From the NCBI GenBank assembly GCA_028277645.1, contig JANQFV010000031.1:1-64000 (forward strand): DNA of 64,000 nt. Direction: 5' to 3'. Below the pieces are notes generated by a model that was given only the letters and a program-made list of their open reading frames with translations, did not search any database and had not been told where the DNA came from. The DNA is from Phycisphaerae bacterium. GTDB lineage: Bacteria > Planctomycetota > Phycisphaerae > UBA1845 > Fen-1342. The position numbers and the translations under genes were made by a program. This document shows positions 18,675 to 26,925 of this stretch, one piece after another (positions within the stretch are counted from its first letter, which is position 1; each line of letters opens with the position of its first letter).

Positions 18675-21464
18675 ATGCGCTGGGACTGTTCCGCGCCGGT
18701 ATTTCGGCGGCTTCACTCTGTGAAACCGATTCAGAAGTGCAGCAACATCTCCCTGTGGGTGACGTGCATCTTGTGCGCGTGCGTCGCAGCGGCACCGAGT
18801 CCAGCCGAAGCCTGCGACGGGAATTTTCCGCCGCGCGCGGCCCTCTCCGCGGTCGTGGTCGCTGGGGGGACGGCGGAGTTCACGTTCGACGGGAGTGGTA
18901 GCTGGGATACCGACGGGACGGTTGTCGAATACTGGTTTGACTTCGGGGATGGATTCAACACTGGCTGGCAGTCTAGCGCGTCGGTCGTGCATATCTACGC
19001 CGAGGCCGGCACGTACTCGGCGCTCTTGTGGGTGCGCGACGACTGCGACGGGATCAGTGGATACGACTGGGAGACCATTCAGGTCACTGCACCCGGGGGT
19101 GAGTGGGAGGCACTACCCGGTGACTTGAACTGCGATGGTCTGGTCAGTTTCGCGGACGTGACGCCGTTCGCGACGGCGGTGCTGGACCCAGGTGCCTACG
19201 CGGTCGCGTATCCCGATTGTGACATTCGGAACGGCGATATCAACGGTGATGGCGAAACGGGCTTTGACGACGTCAATCCGTTCGTCGAGTTGCTGGAGGC
19301 ATCACTTCCTCAGAATCAGGCGCCGTCGGTTGACGCGGGGCCTGATCGTACGGCGACGCTGCCGAACGGCACGGTTCAGCTCGCGGGCAGCGTGAGCGAC
19401 GACGGTTTACCCGAGGACGACACGCTTTCGATCACCTGGTTGAGGTACTCGGGACCGGGCTATGTCAGCTTCGCAAACGCGAGCGATCCGCAAACGGCTG
19501 CAACGTTCACTGTGGCCGGTGAGTATGTGCTGAAGCTTACGGCCGACGACGGCGAGTTTCTCGCGAGCAGCATGATGACCGTCGTGGTGTACGCCGAACC
19601 GGTGAATGCGCCGCCGACGGCGAACGCCGGCGCGGATCGGCAGATTGAAGTGGGGCAGGCGGTTCTGTTCAACGGCATTGGCTCGAACGATACGGATGGC
19701 ACGCTCGTTGCTTGGGAATGGAACTTCGGTGACGGTTCGCAGGCTGTAAACGGGACCGGGGCGCCCTACAGCTACGAATCGCACACGTACACGCAGGCTG
19801 GAACGTATTACGCGACGCTGACCGTGTGGGACAATGATGGTGCCTGGGACGACGACACGGCAAAGGTCGTCGTTGTAGAGCCTGAGCCGGACAATCTGCC
19901 GCCGACCGCGAATGCCGGGCCGAATCAGACTGGCGAGGTCGACGTTGCCGTTCAGTTCAGTGGCAGCGCGAGCGATCCAGACGGCGTCATCGCGTCGTGG
20001 CGGTGGCAGTTCGGCGACGGTACAAGCGCTGACGGAACGGGTAACTCGTTCGCGCCGGCATCGCACACGTATTCGCAGGCCGGCACGTACTACGCCAAAC
20101 TGACCGTTTGGGACGATGACGGCGACTGGGACGACGACACGGCGATTATCACGATCGAGGAGCCCGTCGGCGGTGGTACGCTGGACGCGGTGTTCGAGGT
20201 GCAGCACTACGTCGTTGACGAGTACGGCAACGGCTCGTGGGAGCAGATCACGAATCTGAGCGTGCCGATCGAACTGGGCCTGCAAGTGCGGTTCGACGCG
20301 TCGGATTCGACGGGCGCGTATCACTACCGCTTCAAGTCCGATGGCGAAGTGATCGGCAGCGGGATCGGCAATCCCTACGCGGTCTACGCGTACGACAGTC
20401 CCGGCTGGAAGACGATCGAATTGACGGTGTACGATGAGACGTACATGCAGACGGACGTCGTATCGATGCAGTTGCAGATTGCAGAAGGCATGCGGACGCT
20501 ATCGGTGATGCCCGTGCCCAGTCGCGTCTTTCGTCCGGTGAAATGGGCGCTGCACGGCAACGACGTCTGGGCGATCTCGGAGGACTACACCGACATCGGT
20601 GTTGCCGATATCTCCAACCCTGAGAACCTGCCACGTCTGCAGATTGTGGCGCAGGGTGTTGGAGGTGTATCCCAACTCGTAGCGGCCAATGGCAAGCTGT
20701 ACCTCAACAACGGTGGCAACGGAGTCAAGGTGTATCGGGCGGATCGTAACAACTTCGAGTTGTTGCAGCATCTCGATACGAGTGATCTCGGAGGCGCTTG
20801 GGCAATCGGCGTAGCGGCAGTTGACGATGTGCTCTATGTGTGCTGCACGATGCCGGAGCAGTTGTTCGCCTTCGACATGTCCAACCCGGCGCAACCCACG
20901 CTGCTGAAGACCATACCGCTGAGTGGCGGTGTGGCCTGCATGCGGCAGGTCGGCGATGACTTGCTAACTATCCTGGCGTCCTCGTCTCGTACGGTGCATC
21001 TGATCGATGTTCGCAATTCCGCGAATCCGGTCAAGCTTGCTTCCCCGCTTCTGGTGCCGAGCACGTTCGCCGATCGGATGGAGGTCTGCGACAACGTACT
21101 CGCCGTTCGTACACTCGACGGGATCGCTATTTGGAAAGTCGAGTTTGGCGGATCATCCGGTCCCTGGCCGGGCCTCAGCGACACTCCGCACATGCTCGAT
21201 ACGGAACTCGGGTTCCCCATCGGAGCCCGGAATGACCGGCTGTTCATTCCCAGAAACAGCACGGTGCTGGACAAGTACAATTGGCAGGTTGCTTCCAATA
21301 TGTATCTCGCCGATATGGTGAACCCTGATGGGGCAGGCATGTTTGGCGGCTTTGTTTTTGACCCGGACGGTGTGACTGGGCCGGGTGAACCGGTTCTGAT
21401 GATAGCGGTCGAGGGTTTTGGATTCGCCGCCGTGTCGGCCGGCTTCCCAGCGGTTACGCCGTAA
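18675..21464 (+). CDS. Secreted PKD-domain protein with internal dockerin and C-terminal propeller
   Basis: The product is 929 aa, with GAGAGGA 4 bases before ATG 18675. A long n-region (residues 1-27) precedes the signal core ending PSPAEA. Domains in order: a PKD domain (about 50-140; WFDFGDG, VHIYAEAGTYSALLWV); a dockerin-like pair (about 152-212; GDLNCDGLVSFADV, GDINGDGETGFDDV); a K319L/PKD-like domain (about 215-305); two full PKD domains (WEWNFGDGSQ, WRWQFGDGTS; each ending TYY-A-LTVWD-DG-WDDDTA); a further PKD-like domain; and a C-terminal beta-propeller of LVIVD type (VADISNPENLP, FAFDMSNPAQPT, LIDVRNSANPV). An internal dockerin is unusual, as dockerins are mostly terminal. It is probably an extracellular binding protein. 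Confidence 0.85.
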   Translation: MRWDCSAPVFRRLHSVKPIQKCSNISLWVTCILCACVAAAPSPAEACDGNFPPRAALSAVVVAGGTAEFTFDGSGSWDTDGTVVEYWFDFGDGFNTGWQSSASVVHIYAEAGTYSALLWVRDDCDGISGYDWETIQVTAPGGEWEALPGDLNCDGLVSFADVTPFATAVLDPGAYAVAYPDCDIRNGDINGDGETGFDDVNPFVELLEASLPQNQAPSVDAGPDRTATLPNGTVQLAGSVSDDGLPEDDTLSITWLRYSGPGYVSFANASDPQTAATFTVAGEYVLKLTADDGEFLASSMMTVVVYAEPVNAPPTANAGADRQIEVGQAVLFNGIGSNDTDGTLVAWEWNFGDGSQAVNGTGAPYSYESHTYTQAGTYYATLTVWDNDGAWDDDTAKVVVVEPEPDNLPPTANAGPNQTGEVDVAVQFSGSASDPDGVIASWRWQFGDGTSADGTGNSFAPASHTYSQAGTYYAKLTVWDDDGDWDDDTAIITIEEPVGGGTLDAVFEVQHYVVDEYGNGSWEQITNLSVPIELGLQVRFDASDSTGAYHYRFKSDGEVIGSGIGNPYAVYAYDSPGWKTIELTVYDETYMQTDVVSMQLQIAEGMRTLSVMPVPSRVFRPVKWALHGNDVWAISEDYTDIGVADISNPENLPRLQIVAQGVGGVSQLVAANGKLYLNNGGNGVKVYRADRNNFELLQHLDTSDLGGAWAIGVAAVDDVLYVCCTMPEQLFAFDMSNPAQPTLLKTIPLSGGVACMRQVGDDLLTILASSSRTVHLIDVRNSANPVKLASPLLVPSTFADRMEVCDNVLAVRTLDGIAIWKVEFGGSSGPWPGLSDTPHMLDTELGFPIGARNDRLFIPRNSTVLDKYNWQVASNMYLADMVNPDGAGMFGGFVFDPDGVTGPGEPVLMIAVEGFGFAAVSAGFPAVTP

Positions 21465-21499
21465 CTCAACGCTCGGACACCAGATCCCAAGAATACGCC

Positions 21500-21533
21500 G
21501 TCCCCGCGCGTCGGTTGCTCCGGCCGCGGGGAC
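21500..21533 (+). terminator. Intrinsic terminator
   Basis: GTCCCCGCG (21500-21508) pairs perfectly with CGCGGGGAC (21525-21533) and is followed by TTCTATT. It lies 36 bp after the stop of the plus-strand gene ending at 21464. Confidence 0.75.
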
Positions 21534-21797
21534 TTCTATTGCACGATGGCGCGTAGTTGGCGAGGTCCCCCCCACACGGCAGGGGTTATCGGCCGCTGAG
21601 GATGGAGCGAAGTGCCTCATGGTCCGGAACCGCTCCCGATAAAACTACTTGACTGTGGGACCGAAATCGGTTTCTATAGGACAGAGCGGGTTATAAATGG
21701 GGACGCGCACAGAGGGAAAGACGCGATAGCCACCTCGCACGTGCCCCCTTCACGAAACGACGAAACCGTCAACAACGCGGGCGTAAGGAGGCTTGAC
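21534..21797 (+). other. Leader region of the 1675-aa gene
   Basis: CCGATAA occurs on the minus strand at 21586-21592 and on the plus strand at 21636-21642. The downstream frame is open from 21612, but the 62 codons before 21798 read as non-coding. I see no separate gene. Confidence 0.4.
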
Positions 21798-24700
21798 GTG
21801 TCAACATCTGGGGTTTTCAACAAAGTGACCTTGATCGCGGTCTCCGCGATCGTCGTGGGCAGTTCGGGCGCGCTTCCAGCCGCGGCACAGTGTCCGCCAG
21901 TGGGAACCGCGGCGGACATCATCGCCGACGGGATTCTCGATTCAGAGATCCGGCTGGCGCTGGATTGCGACGGCAACGGGATTCCGGACTTGTTCGACAA
22001 TCGGCCGGGTGTACGGGCGGCCGGATTGCTTCGGCTCGATGGTGTCCGAACGTTCGACATTGATGGTCTGTACACGGGAGCCGGCCCCGACGGGTTCCGT
22101 GATGCCGGACTCCAGGATCGAGTGGGCACGAACCAGCCGCTCGGATGTACGATGTGCGTGGACGGTAATCCGGGCTTCAGTCCCGTTCGGAGTCCGATCA
22201 ACTCGGGTCGGCTTACGGTGCTGTACTTGGCGGATACGGACGGGTTCATCGACTCTGGAAACCTGGGCGAGGATGACAGCCTTTTCTACGTGGGGATCGA
22301 TATTTTCAACAACAACCCCCGCACGGTCGGCGATGCGGCGTTCGACTCGTGGGACGTCGACATGAGCATCGATCCAATCTCTGGCCCGACCCTCTGCGAC
22401 AACGGAGTTCTGGCGGACTTTCCAGGGGGCACAGTGGGAGTCCCGTTTGACGTTGATGGTGACGGTCTCACTCAGGCTGCCACTCGGTGGGACCAACAGA
22501 TCATTCAGCCCTGCAATATCGAGCAGGTCCACTTGTTGGACATCTCCGACGAGGAGTACCGCATAAGCTTCTTTACCTGCGCTCCATCGCTTGAGGACCT
22601 TGACACCGGCGGAGCAGAGCTTCCACTGGCCATCGGCTCGATCTTTGTGGAGTTACGCGAGGGATCGCTGAACGTAGCGTTGGATCAGACCGGAAACTGG
22701 GTTTATCCGGTCGGTTTCGGCCCGACGGACTTTCTGGAGAGCTATCCGTTCGACGGTCAGAGCAACGTCAGCGTCGAGTCGCTGGCGTTCAACAATGGTC
22801 AGACTGACGTGGAGTTCATTATTCGCCACGTCGACACACTGATGTACGCGCAGTGCGATCGCGCGGATGTTGACTGCTATGGCGACTTTGTGGTTGACCG
22901 CTTCCGGTTCGCGCAAGGTGCCATCCGGACGCGCAGCGATGCGGACGAAGACGGCGACAGCGAGGACTTTATCACGGCCGCGTGGTTTGCGCCGATCCCC
23001 GATCTGGAAGTGAAGAAGGAAGTCCGTTGCGAGGGCGACGACATCTGGCTCGGTGCTGACCCCAACGGGTATCCGACGCTGCCGGTGGCTCCGCCCGCGA
23101 CGGTGGAGTTCCGGCTGACGGTCGAGAACACGGGCAACATCCCGCTCGACGTTACGCTGTTGGATGAAGTAACGAAGGCTTGTGACTTCGCCGATCTCGA
23201 CCCGGTTGACGGTTCGCTGCAGGTCTTCCTGACCGGTCAGCGCACCGTGATCATGGATGGCGGTAATGGCATCAACGAATCAGCGCTGGGTGGCGACGAC
23301 GCGCCGCCGTGCCCGGCCGGTCCTGGTGCCGTGCTGATCACGCCTGGTGAGAATTGCGTGCTGGAGTCGACGCCGGGCGGCGACGACTTCGTCATGGCGA
23401 TGATGTACGTCGACGAACCGATCACACCGGTCAATGCGGACTGCCTGAGCTTCGACTTTGGTTTCATCAGCGGCGGTTTCTTAGAGGACATTCGAAACGG
23501 CGTTCCCAGCCACCTGGGCTGGCTCTGCGGCGTCAGCGCCTGCGCCGAACCGGCGATGCTCGGCGACAAGGTCGAGATTATCTTCAAGGCCGAAGTCACC
23601 AAGGACGACGATTTCTGCACCGAGTGCCCGGAGCCGACAATCGACTTCACCAACGCTATCACGGCTTATGGCGATTCGGATGGTGACGGCGTCTTCGAGG
23701 TCGATGATGACGACAACGACATCGACACGCTGCGTGAGAACGGTCAAGGTTACGACGACAACGTGGTCTTCATCGATGCGCAGTGCTTCGAACTGCGTTG
23801 CACGAAGGAGTGGAACGCTCGCTGGGATGCGGATGCGGATTGCGAGCCCGATCCCGATGCGTGGGTGCCGGGACCGACCGGTGACCAGTACACGGACCTG
23901 CTCGACCTGCGTGACATCGTCTTCCCGGCGATCATCACGATGCGGATGACGGTCGAGAACTTCGCGTCGGCACCGGCCGACGTAGTGGTTACCGATCCTC
24001 TGCTGTGCGGTCCCACCGGCTGCGTCAATACGACGCCGGGCGTGTCGTTCGTGAATCCGGCGACGTGCGAGATCTGCAACGGCGTGCTAAAGACCATCGC
24101 GGGCGGCGGCTCCGAAGTGTGGACGTGTTCGATTCGCGTGGACACGGCCGAGGCGATGCGTGCCTTGGCGGACTGCGACGGCACACCGGGTTACTCGATC
24201 ATCGAGCCGCCGCTGGGCAATGGCACGGCGAACTCGACTGCGATTGATGACGACGAGCAGAAGATCAATCCGGGGCAGGGCACGTTGCCGGGCGACGTCA
24301 TCGTGCGGCCTGGACCGGACACGCTGCTGGCGACGATTCCGGGCGGCGACGACATCGCCGTGATGATGTTCGAGAACACCGCCGAGGCGAACGGCGGAGG
24401 AGCGAGCATCTGCGGCAATCCCGATGGTGTGGCGACCTGCGAGGCCAAGATCATCGCGCCGCCGCCGTGTTCGCTTGAGGTCATCAAGAAGGTGATCTGC
24501 ATTGATTGCGAGACCGGTGCGGAGATTGACCCGCCGCCGAGCGATAAGATCGAACTCGCGCCGGGTAGCTGCTTCCGCTACATCGTGACGGTGCAGAATC
24601 CGGACATGGCGATCGTAGAGCCGCTGGTCGGCGACGGCCTCGCCAACACGACCGCCCAGGGCGACGACGTTCAGATTGTCGATCCGGGTGCGGCCGTTAT

Positions 24701-26825
24701 GCCGGGCTACGCCATCGTGACGCCGGGACCGAACGGCGTGCTCGACACGGCACCGGGCGGCGATGACATCATCAAGGACAACCTGGCCAAGCTGCCGCGC
24801 ATCTGCATCGAGGACGATCTTGATTGCAAGAGCTGGCGTCTGACCGGCACCTGCGCGGCTGAGTTCAGACGCTTCGGCGGCAGTACATTCGATGTCACGG
24901 GCTGCATCTGCCCGACGTTCAGTGCCGGCCTCGGCGACGGACAGGAGAAGTGCTACTGGTTCGACGGGTTCGGCGGCCAGCCGTCGTGCGGCATCGGCGA
25001 TCCGTGGCTCGCCCCGGGCGACCAGCTCGAGATCTCGTTCGACATGCAGGTCGATCCGGACTTCAACACAGAAGGCGCCGATCCGGATTGCGTGAACCAC
25101 GTCCGCGTCGAGGGCTACACCGAAGCGTGCGTGCCCGGCGGTCAACCCGACGAAGACTGTGCCGAGGTCGAGGCCGAGGCCGAGGTCAACGTGCTCGTGG
25201 CGTGCGTCAGGTGCGAAAAGACCGTCGCAGTCGACCTGGCCTACGATCCGAACGACCCGAATGCCATCGAGTATCCCGCGGCCGGAGTCGTATCTCTCGG
25301 TGAGATCGGGGCAGCAGATTACCCGATTCGTCTTATCTATACCTATGACGTCACGGCTGGCTGTGAGTTGCCGCTGGCGTCTGTTGAGATTTGTGACATT
25401 GTTCTGTGTGATGCAGTGACAGCGTCAGGCGCATCGCTTGGCACGTGTGCCTTTGACGCGTCGTGCTGTGCGAGTGTCGGGCCACTAGATCCTAACCAAA
25501 GTGCTTCGATAACCTGCGAGGTAGTCATAGCGAACGAAGCACAAGGCAGTCTGTTCTTCACTTCGCTTTCCGAGTGCAACGGGAACCCTGGGTTCACAAA
25601 TGAGGCGCAAGTAACGGCTACGCCGAACTACACCGGGATTTGTCATTCGGGTGACGCGCAGTCTGTCGGTGCGCGTTGTTCGGCAACCGTGTGTTTGAGT
25701 CCCATTGACTGCTGCCCGCCATTGTTCAAGGCCAAGTTCTACATCTGGAATCAGAACGAGGTAAGCTTCTCCGGGACCGAGCGTTGTATCTGCTCGTGGG
25801 AGCAATTCTTCCTCAGTGATGAGGGCGGCCACTTCCTGTTGCCGAACCTGCAGACTGATTTCGGTCGCGCTCGGGTGGACGGCATGCGCAGCATCGTCTG
25901 CGACGATCCGCCGTTCTTCAGCGAGGACGTGCCGCTGCTCGGCGTTATTGCCAAGCTGATGGAGCACAACTCCGACCGCCTGTGGTCCGGCTCGCCGCTG
26001 ATCGGCATGGGCCTGGAGGCCGGTGAGTTCATCATCACCGAGGCTGGTCCGGTACCGCCGAACCCGGCGCAGAGCGACGGCTTGCCGCCAGAGACGTTCA
26101 AGCGGTTCGACGATGAGTCGCCGCCAGACACGCCGGAACAGCGCAGCGGCATTGACCGGGCCGACACGGCCGAAAAGGGCAGCCTCATCGTGTACCCGAA
26201 GGTGGAAATCCGCTGGAACGCCGCCGGCGACATCATTCAGGACACGTTCATCACGCTGGCGAACGATTGGCCTGCGGGTGTGAACATCAAGATGGTGTTT
26301 GCGAACGGTAACGGCGCGCTGTGCAACTGGGTCGACAACGAGATCGCCCTGACGATGAACGAGCCGGCCTACTGGTCGGTGTTCACCGGCTTGCCGAAGG
26401 GCGTCTCGCCGTTCACGGTGCTCGACGGGCTTGGTGAGCCGGACGACGATCCGACCAACCCCGGTGGCCGCAAACTCCGCGGCTACATTTTGGCTTGGGC
26501 CGTCGACGCGTTCGGGCGCGAGATCAGTTGGAACCACCTGCACGGTAACGCGACACTGCTGGACTACAGCAACGGAGCGGCGTGGGAGTACAGCCCGTGG
26601 AACTTCACGGCGCTCGCGACCGCGACCGAGGGTGCTCTGCTGAACGTGCCATATGGGCGGCTGGATCTGGACACCGTCGAGTACGAAGCGGTCCCGGATC
26701 AGTTGGCCTTCACGTTCTTCGCGCCGGGTGCCGTCGTGCAGTCGGACGGCCAGACCGTCACGATCACGGACACGGACCTGACGCTGATGGCCGGCAAGCA
26801 GAACTACGCGATTCGCCCGAATTAG
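21798..26825 (+). CDS. Giant secreted DUF11-type protein ending in unknown modules B-A
   Basis: The product is 1675 aa. The start is GTG 21798, not the upstream ATG 21612. AAGGAGG sits 6 bases before the GTG, which opens a perfect signal peptide (MSTSGVFNKV, hydrophobic core, ALPAAAQ). The N-terminal about 370 residues are a beta-rich choice-of-anchor-like domain (DCDGNGIPDLFDN, RLTVLYLADTDGFID). Then come three or four DUF11/conserved-repeat domains (LEVKKEVRC, LEVIKKVICID) interrupted by three copies of an approximately 50-residue Gly/Asp-rich insert ending PGGDD. The C terminus carries module B (about 1310-1420; FYIWNQNEVSFSG) then module A (about 1457-1670; YPKVEIRW, GLPKGVSPFTVLDG), the reverse of the protein at 15750-16880. 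No membrane tail is seen, so it is probably released or held non-covalently. Confidence 0.85.
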   Translation: MSTSGVFNKVTLIAVSAIVVGSSGALPAAAQCPPVGTAADIIADGILDSEIRLALDCDGNGIPDLFDNRPGVRAAGLLRLDGVRTFDIDGLYTGAGPDGFRDAGLQDRVGTNQPLGCTMCVDGNPGFSPVRSPINSGRLTVLYLADTDGFIDSGNLGEDDSLFYVGIDIFNNNPRTVGDAAFDSWDVDMSIDPISGPTLCDNGVLADFPGGTVGVPFDVDGDGLTQAATRWDQQIIQPCNIEQVHLLDISDEEYRISFFTCAPSLEDLDTGGAELPLAIGSIFVELREGSLNVALDQTGNWVYPVGFGPTDFLESYPFDGQSNVSVESLAFNNGQTDVEFIIRHVDTLMYAQCDRADVDCYGDFVVDRFRFAQGAIRTRSDADEDGDSEDFITAAWFAPIPDLEVKKEVRCEGDDIWLGADPNGYPTLPVAPPATVEFRLTVENTGNIPLDVTLLDEVTKACDFADLDPVDGSLQVFLTGQRTVIMDGGNGINESALGGDDAPPCPAGPGAVLITPGENCVLESTPGGDDFVMAMMYVDEPITPVNADCLSFDFGFISGGFLEDIRNGVPSHLGWLCGVSACAEPAMLGDKVEIIFKAEVTKDDDFCTECPEPTIDFTNAITAYGDSDGDGVFEVDDDDNDIDTLRENGQGYDDNVVFIDAQCFELRCTKEWNARWDADADCEPDPDAWVPGPTGDQYTDLLDLRDIVFPAIITMRMTVENFASAPADVVVTDPLLCGPTGCVNTTPGVSFVNPATCEICNGVLKTIAGGGSEVWTCSIRVDTAEAMRALADCDGTPGYSIIEPPLGNGTANSTAIDDDEQKINPGQGTLPGDVIVRPGPDTLLATIPGGDDIAVMMFENTAEANGGGASICGNPDGVATCEAKIIAPPPCSLEVIKKVICIDCETGAEIDPPPSDKIELAPGSCFRYIVTVQNPDMAIVEPLVGDGLANTTAQGDDVQIVDPGAAVMPGYAIVTPGPNGVLDTAPGGDDIIKDNLAKLPRICIEDDLDCKSWRLTGTCAAEFRRFGGSTFDVTGCICPTFSAGLGDGQEKCYWFDGFGGQPSCGIGDPWLAPGDQLEISFDMQVDPDFNTEGADPDCVNHVRVEGYTEACVPGGQPDEDCAEVEAEAEVNVLVACVRCEKTVAVDLAYDPNDPNAIEYPAAGVVSLGEIGAADYPIRLIYTYDVTAGCELPLASVEICDIVLCDAVTASGASLGTCAFDASCCASVGPLDPNQSASITCEVVIANEAQGSLFFTSLSECNGNPGFTNEAQVTATPNYTGICHSGDAQSVGARCSATVCLSPIDCCPPLFKAKFYIWNQNEVSFSGTERCICSWEQFFLSDEGGHFLLPNLQTDFGRARVDGMRSIVCDDPPFFSEDVPLLGVIAKLMEHNSDRLWSGSPLIGMGLEAGEFIITEAGPVPPNPAQSDGLPPETFKRFDDESPPDTPEQRSGIDRADTAEKGSLIVYPKVEIRWNAAGDIIQDTFITLANDWPAGVNIKMVFANGNGALCNWVDNEIALTMNEPAYWSVFTGLPKGVSPFTVLDGLGEPDDDPTNPGGRKLRGYILAWAVDAFGREISWNHLHGNATLLDYSNGAAWEYSPWNFTALATATEGALLNVPYGRLDLDTVEYEAVPDQLAFTFFAPGAVVQSDGQTVTITDTDLTLMAGKQNYAIRPN

Positions 26826-26836
26826 TTGGGTAAATA

Positions 26837-26891
26837 CGCCGCACTTTGTCCCGTTGCGATTACCGTCGCACGGAACAGAGTGCGGCGTTTT
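26837..26891. terminator. Bidirectional terminator between convergent genes
   Basis: CGCCGCACT (26837-26845) pairs with AGTGCGGCG (26879-26887), with further imperfect pairing inside. The stem is followed by TTTT on the plus strand and by TATTTA on the minus strand. It serves the convergent genes ending at 26825 and 26926. Confidence 0.8.
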
Positions 26892-26925
26892 CATGCGCGG
26901 ACATCGCGAGCTTCGCGCGACCGTC

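Noticed and set aside
21612..21797. 62-codon N-terminal extension of the 1675-aa protein
   Set aside because: GTG 21798 has a perfect SD and opens the signal peptide; the upstream codons do not look like protein.
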